This document shows, piece after piece, positions 5,694 to 9,242 of a DNA stretch of 9,242 nucleotides. Positions within the stretch are counted from its first letter, which is position 1. Each line of letters begins with the position of its first letter. The notes below the pieces were generated by a model. It was not told where the DNA came from and ran no database searches. It saw only the letters and a list, made by a program, of their open reading frames with translations. This DNA is from Saprospiraceae bacterium (GTDB lineage Bacteria; Bacteroidota; Bacteroidia; Chitinophagales; Saprospiraceae), in NCBI GenBank assembly GCA_027031145.1, contig JALVEG010000403.1, positions 1 to 9,242 on the forward strand, in the 5' to 3' direction. The position numbers and the translations under genes are program-made.

Positions 5694-6641
5694 ATGAAAA
5701 CTTTATATATTATATTTTTTTTCCAATTAATCCTTTTAAATAGTTACTCACAATCCACATATTTGCCTTTAGTTGAAGAGCATAAGTATTGGATTATGAA
5801 AACTTTTAATGATCATGAACCTGCTCCTCAAGCAATCGGTGGTTTTTTGTATGCTTTCGAAGGAGATACTATTATAAATGAAGTCAAGTATAAAAAATTG
5901 TTCAAATATAATTTAGCTGGCACACATCCTTGTCAATTTCCACCGTGTTTTGATTTCGAATCTCCATATAGGACTTTAGATAAAAATTTATTTGCTTTTT
6001 TTCGAGAAGATACTTCAAATAGAAAAGTATACTATTTTCCTTACAGGAAGAATATTTCGGGAAGTGATATTTGTAACTCAAATGAATGCTTAATCTATGA
6101 TTTTTCATTAAACAAAGGAGATAAATTAAATAATTATTTGGTTGATATAACTATTGGAACGGATACGATTCTTGAAAATACCATTGATTCAATATTTTAT
6201 GGGTTTTGTGGAAAAGATCAACTTAAAACAAATAGAAGAGTTATGAGTTATTATGGGAAATATCCTTTTCTTCATTGTGAAATCTATGAGGGCTTAGGTT
6301 ATTTCGAATCTGGTTTGTTTGTTAAAAGTCTAATAGGGGACCTTTTATATAGTTATTGTGAAGGTAGTCTAACAGAGTGTAACATAATCACAGCAAATTA
6401 TAATTTTGATGTAGAGAATGGTCTTAAAGTGTATCCAAATCCTGCGAATGAATTCATCAATATTAATTTTTTGAATCCTATTGCAAATATTGAAATTTTG
6501 GAATTAGATGGGAGAAAGACCGGAATTGAAACAAATTCTCCTCTAAATATTAGAGTTTCAAGATTAGTGAGTGGGCTAAAAGTGATAAAAATAGTTGACA
6601 AAAAAGGAAAAGTTTATATTGGAAAATTTTTAAAATTATAA
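5694..6641 (+). CDS. secreted protein with T9SS type A C-terminal sorting domain
   Basis: This 315-aa protein is exported by Sec and then across the outer membrane by T9SS. Residues 1-20 are a signal peptide with cleavage after NSYSQ. The C-terminal sorting domain covers about 240-315: LKVYPNPANEFININF (244-259), IEILELDGRK (266-275) and the final strand KVYIGKFLKL. In this family the domain is removed on export and the cargo is often attached to the surface. The middle (25-225) has no catalytic motif I know. It resembles a common Bacteroidota cargo type in which FEGDTIINEVKYKKL (55-69) is followed by FREDTSNRKVYY (103-114) and LIYDFSLNKGD (133-143), also of unknown function. Nine cysteines fall between residues 80 and 229, suggesting disulfides. 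The gene is monocistronic: 198 bases separate it from the hydrolase, with no clear promoter seen, and a long gap follows. Confidence 0.93.
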   Translation: MKTLYIIFFFQLILLNSYSQSTYLPLVEEHKYWIMKTFNDHEPAPQAIGGFLYAFEGDTIINEVKYKKLFKYNLAGTHPCQFPPCFDFESPYRTLDKNLFAFFREDTSNRKVYYFPYRKNISGSDICNSNECLIYDFSLNKGDKLNNYLVDITIGTDTILENTIDSIFYGFCGKDQLKTNRRVMSYYGKYPFLHCEIYEGLGYFESGLFVKSLIGDLLYSYCEGSLTECNIITANYNFDVENGLKVYPNPANEFININFLNPIANIEILELDGRKTGIETNSPLNIRVSRLVSGLKVIKIVDKKGKVYIGKFLKL

Positions 6642-6650
6642 TTTTTAATT

Positions 6651-6897
6651 TTCAATTGAGTTAATTAGTGTCTGTAAGAAAATAGACAGTTTTAAATTTA
6701 AAACTCGTGAGCATAAAAAGATAGAAAGATTGATACTGCCAACAAAATTTGATGAGAAGTAAATAAATAACTCTAAAATCACAAATCAAATGAGCAAAAA
6801 GGATTTGAAAGTTGGGAACAAAGAATGTCGGGATAAAAGTAAAAGAGCATTGGAATGATTGGGGATATGGGAAAAATTGGAAGAAAGAATTCTTTAA
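6651..6897 (+). pseudogene. possible relic of a short coding sequence in the 6642-7050 gap
   Basis: This 409-base gap holds no intact gene. One forward frame looks coding-like between stops: about 36 codons ending KKIERLILPTKFDEK at TAA 6760, then INNSKITNQMSKKDLKVGNK and onward to TGA 6856, then LGIWEKLEERIL to TAA 6895. The amino-acid composition is charged and helical and the frame is maintained across two stops, which is what a decayed gene or a once-translated repeat would give. I cannot name a family and no start codon is evident at the left end. A hydrophobic, phenylalanine-rich 101-codon frame on the opposite strand (6966-6661) is more likely its shadow. From 6898 to 7050 I see only AT-rich sequence leading into the next gene. 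Confidence 0.25.
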
Positions 6898-7050
6898 AAT
6901 AGTAAATAATAAACGATTTGGTAACAAATGATAAATATGTATTTTAGTTCTATATCCTGCTTCCATGGTTAATGGTAAACTTAGATTCGCAGAATAATCC
7001 TGATTTCATGTCTTGATGACACTTAATTTGGAATTTAAATAATTATCAAT

Positions 7051-8199
7051 ATGAACATTAAATATTTTATTCTCATTGTTGGATGTTTTATTTCAACAGC
7101 AATTTTAAGTCAAAGAAGCTTTCAAAAAATATTAATTGATACAATCAAGAAAACTCCGATTGAATATGCAAATATTCTATTTAACCCAGAACTCAATCTT
7201 GGAACTATTAGTAATAAAGAAGGTCGTTTTTTGCTTCCGGATACTTATAATGCTGCAGATTCTATTACAATCTCCCATTTAGGATATCAATCTAAAAAAA
7301 TTGGGTATAATGACATTATTGATTTTGATACTATATTCCTTACCGAGAGATCAATTGATTTGGAAGAGATAGTAATAATAGACTACAATGGACTTCTTAG
7401 GAGTATTAATGATAGTTTATCAAGCAATTATTATACAACTCCTACTATTGACAACTATTTTATGAGGTATTTTTTAAAGCAAGACACAAGTAAAATTCAA
7501 ATAATCGAAAGCATAATTTCTGTGGAGAAAAACCAATATTTTGGAAGAAAAGAAAACAGGAATACTAAGATTAAAATTATTGCTAATCTCAACTCACGAA
7601 ATGTTAAAAAAATCAATAAAGTTGAATTTGTACCCTTTTCATATAAAAGACTTTTCTCGTACTCTGACGTACAAATCGATTTTGATAAAAATTATGAATT
7701 GACACACGAACAAGTATCAAAAAGCCATATAAAAATATCTTTTGTTTGTACAGATTCTTTGGTATTAAGTTCTGGTCCGTTTACAGGTTATATCATTGTG
7801 AATACTGTAGATAAAGCAATGGAGGAATTCTATTTCAAAAAAAAATACAAGTCGGGTTCTACAAAGAAAAACTTAAAACGTGGATTTAGTCAAGAAGACA
7901 CCTTTTTTGCAAATAAACGAATTTGGAAAAAAGATTCATCAAATAAGTATAGACTTAATCTTATGGAATTCTATGGGCAAGTCAACGTCTCGAATATTGA
8001 ATACGACATAGAAAATACATATTCATATAATACGGTTATTCAATTAATTGATCATAAAACAATTCAATCAGCAAAGAAGAATCTAAAAGTCAAAAAAAGG
8101 AAAGCGATTAATGACTATAAAGAATTCAATAAGCCACTTGTACTTAAAACTCTTAATTCTGTGTTATTGAGAACTGCAGAACAATGTAAAATTAATTAA
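7051..8199 (+). CDS. exported protein with CarboxypepD_reg-like domain, 382 aa
   Basis: Residues 1-20 form a signal peptide with cleavage likely after ILSQ. Residues about 27-110 form a CarboxypepD_reg-like beta-sandwich: KKTPIEYANILF (33-44), LGTISNKEGRFLLP (50-63), DSITISHLGYQSKKIGY (70-86) and then FLTERSIDLEEIVI (96-109). This domain usually opens SusC/TonB-dependent transporters of Bacteroidota, but here no plug or 22-strand barrel follows. The remaining 270 residues are lysine-rich and strand-forming, of a kind seen in stand-alone carboxypeptidase-regulatory-like proteins of unknown function. The C-terminus (EFNKPLVLKTLNSVLLRTAE) is not a T9SS sorting domain, so the protein probably stays in the periplasm or at the outer membrane. 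The gene stands alone between two long gaps. The domain call is good; the function is unknown. Confidence 0.9.
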   Translation: MNIKYFILIVGCFISTAILSQRSFQKILIDTIKKTPIEYANILFNPELNLGTISNKEGRFLLPDTYNAADSITISHLGYQSKKIGYNDIIDFDTIFLTERSIDLEEIVIIDYNGLLRSINDSLSSNYYTTPTIDNYFMRYFLKQDTSKIQIIESIISVEKNQYFGRKENRNTKIKIIANLNSRNVKKINKVEFVPFSYKRLFSYSDVQIDFDKNYELTHEQVSKSHIKISFVCTDSLVLSSGPFTGYIIVNTVDKAMEEFYFKKKYKSGSTKKNLKRGFSQEDTFFANKRIWKKDSSNKYRLNLMEFYGQVNVSNIEYDIENTYSYNTVIQLIDHKTIQSAKKNLKVKKRKAINDYKEFNKPLVLKTLNSVLLRTAEQCKIN

Positions 8200-8296
8200 T
8201 TTTTGTGTAATTATTCGATTATTTATCGAGACAAATCTAACTTTCCCCCTCCCAGTTTCTAATAGAAGCCACTACTTCTTGTCAGAGGCTCTTCGC

Positions 8297-8585
8297 TTTC
8301 GGATTTCTCATCCTCAAGCAATTACAGATTTAGAAAGCATCTTTGAATACACATTATAAAACTGGAGTTTAACTCAGGCAGAACTCTATCAGGATTTGCT
8401 ATTTGAATCTATGAATAAAATTTTAAGCTCCCCCCCAAATTGGGACGAAGTATTCTTTTAAGAAAGGTAATTATAGAATACTGAATTCGAACAAACATAT
8501 AATATTTTATAGGATAGAAGGTGAATATTGTGTAATTGTCAGGATTTTACACGAAAGAATAGACTTGAATTCACATTTAATTTAA
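8297..8585 (+). pseudogene. decayed RelE/ParE-family toxin gene (stop plus two frameshifts)
   Basis: Pieces of one ParE-type toxin lie in order across three frames. Frame A (from 8297): FRISHPQAITDLESIFEYTL, then an in-frame TAA (8357-8359), then NWSLTQAELYQDLLFE and MNKILSS up to a run of seven C (8430-8436). Frame B (from 8437): KLGRSILLRK. Frame C (from 8466): GNYRILNSNKHIIFYRIEG, then VIVRILHERIDLNSHLI and TAA (8583-8585). Joined, they give about 96 residues, the normal ParE length, with the family's terminal IFYRI...RILHERxD signature. There is no start codon: no ATG occurs in 8200-8296. ParE toxins poison DNA gyrase, but this copy cannot make a toxin. No ParD-type antitoxin is recognisable upstream; 8200-8296 shows only a pyrimidine-rich stretch. 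The locus lies between converging genes, where a dead accessory gene does little harm. Confidence 0.85.
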
Positions 8586-8603
8586 TTATCAAATATGGTA
8601 TAA

Positions 8604-9242
8604 TTATTGAATTATTAATTTTCCAGAAGAAATAATTTTATTATTAAATATCACTTTAAATAGATATAAACCGGAAGGTAATTCATTTTTATTAAATTCA
8701 ATATTATTGAAATGTATCTTTTTATGATGAACCAATTCTCCCAGCCTATTGTAAACCCTGAATTCAGAATTTTCCGGCACTTTATTATTTTTAATGGCAA
8801 TATTTGTCTTAGTCGAGAATGGCTGAGGATATACAATAACATCCGAGGTGGAAGATTCTACTCCAAATGTTGAAGTTCCGCCTTTTTTCTGAACTAAAAA
8901 CATAACGACTGTTGTGTCTTTCTGTTCTGAATCTAATATAATAGATGTATCAATTTGGCATGTTTTCCATTTTTCATCGTCAGATAGAATCAGTTTAAAT
9001 GTATAACTGCCATCAGTAAGCTTAGTAGAAAACTCACCCCTTTCATCGGTTGTAATATCCCTTTCAATCGTACCGGACAATTTTATTTTCCAATTCTGAA
9101 TACCATTTTCTTCAGGATCTTTTATGCAATTTTTGTTTTCATCTAAAAAAACATATCCTAAAATAGAATGATTTTGAGTAGTTGAAAACTTACTTTTATA
9201 TATTACATCATATCTTGAATATGTATATAGAAATTGATTGTT
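8604..9242 (-). CDS. T9SS-sorted surface or secreted protein with SdrD_B-like repeat (5' end beyond window)
   Basis: The leftward frame is open from the right edge (9242) to TAA at 8606-8604, so this is the C-terminal 212 residues of a longer protein. A TTG at 9080 is not a start, because protein-like sequence continues upstream of it. Residues (counted from the edge) 26-115 form a SdrD_B / prealbumin-like beta-sandwich: ILGYVFLDENKNCIKDPEEN (27-46), WKIKLSG (51-57), ITTDERGEFSTKLTDGSYTF (63-82) and EKWKTCQ (90-96). Such modules are commonly repeated in long Bacteroidota surface proteins. Residues about 134-212 are a type A T9SS sorting domain: VIVYPQPFSTKTNIAI (135-150), EFRVYNRLGELVHH (160-173), then LPSGLYLFKVIFNNKIISSG and KLIIQ at the end. 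The protein is therefore exported by T9SS, probably as a structural or adhesive surface component. The true length and N-terminal domains are unseen. Confidence 0.92.
   Translation of the reverse strand, partial: NNQFLYTYSRYDVIYKSKFSTTQNHSILGYVFLDENKNCIKDPEENGIQNWKIKLSGTIERDITTDERGEFSTKLTDGSYTFKLILSDDEKWKTCQIDTSIILDSEQKDTTVVMFLVQKKGGTSTFGVESSTSDVIVYPQPFSTKTNIAIKNNKVPENSEFRVYNRLGELVHHKKIHFNNIEFNKNELPSGLYLFKVIFNNKIISSGKLIIQ

Noticed and set aside
6632..6645. Perfect 14-base palindrome AAAATTATAATTTT at the end of the 5694-6641 gene
   Set aside because: It is composed only of A and T in very AT-rich DNA, has no stable stem, and is expected by chance.
6661..6966. 101-codon hydrophobic frame on the minus strand
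   Set aside because: It is rich in Phe, Leu and Ile as expected from the complement of A-rich, Lys/Glu-type sequence, and has no signal-peptide or membrane-protein pattern that is convincing. The forward frame looks more coding-like.
8584..8605. AATTAT/ATAATT hairpin between the converging ends as a terminator
   Set aside because: The six-pair stem has only A-T pairs, and similar pairings abound in this gap.
9078..9080. TTG as start of a 158-aa protein ending at 8604
   Set aside because: The same frame continues upstream to the window edge with a clear SdrD_B-like motif (ILGYVFLDENKNC), so the TTG is an internal leucine codon.

Overview
The window is AT-rich DNA that reads as a chromosomal segment of a Bacteroidota bacterium. 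Four observations support this: a PorP/SprF-family protein of the type IX secretion system (T9SS), two proteins with T9SS C-terminal sorting domains, a secreted protein with a CarboxypepD_reg-like domain, and promoter candidates of the Bacteroidota TTTG / TAnnTTTG form in place of -35/-10 boxes. The abundance of small secreted and sorting-domain proteins resembles Saprospiria/Chitinophagia-like environmental lineages, but the sequence does not settle the class.

Layout. Left (1-2475): a leftward pair, a lipoprotein gene followed 2 bases later by cinA (its 3' end lies outside the window), is divergent from tilS, which makes the lysidine-modified tRNA-Ile. A probable leftward promoter overlaps the start of tilS. 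Middle-left (2476-3673): a type II toxin-antitoxin pair (a DUF6364-like antitoxin and a PIN-domain RNase) with a palindrome-rich promoter. It sits between a roughly 90 bp hairpin-forming repeat and a GC-richer double-hairpin repeat, and related 20-mers occur on both sides. Middle (3674-5495): a PorP/SprF-like outer-membrane protein gene and, 1 base later, a cytoplasmic alpha/beta hydrolase gene. Right (5496-9242): three genes for exported proteins (a T9SS cargo protein, a CarboxypepD_reg-like protein, and a leftward multi-domain T9SS cargo protein cut by the right edge), separated by long low-information gaps. One gap (8200-8603) holds the decayed remains of a ParE-type toxin gene, broken by an in-frame stop and two frameshifts. 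Another (6642-7050) may hold a weaker relic.

Together this is a housekeeping pair (cinA, tilS) beside accessory sequence: one intact and one dead toxin-antitoxin locus, dispersed palindromic repeats, and surface or secreted proteins that depend on T9SS. I see no rRNA, tRNA, CRISPR array, transposase or integrase gene, and no clearly new multi-gene system. The points most worth following are the repeat-bracketed toxin-antitoxin cassette, the ParE relic and the tight PorP/SprF-hydrolase pair.
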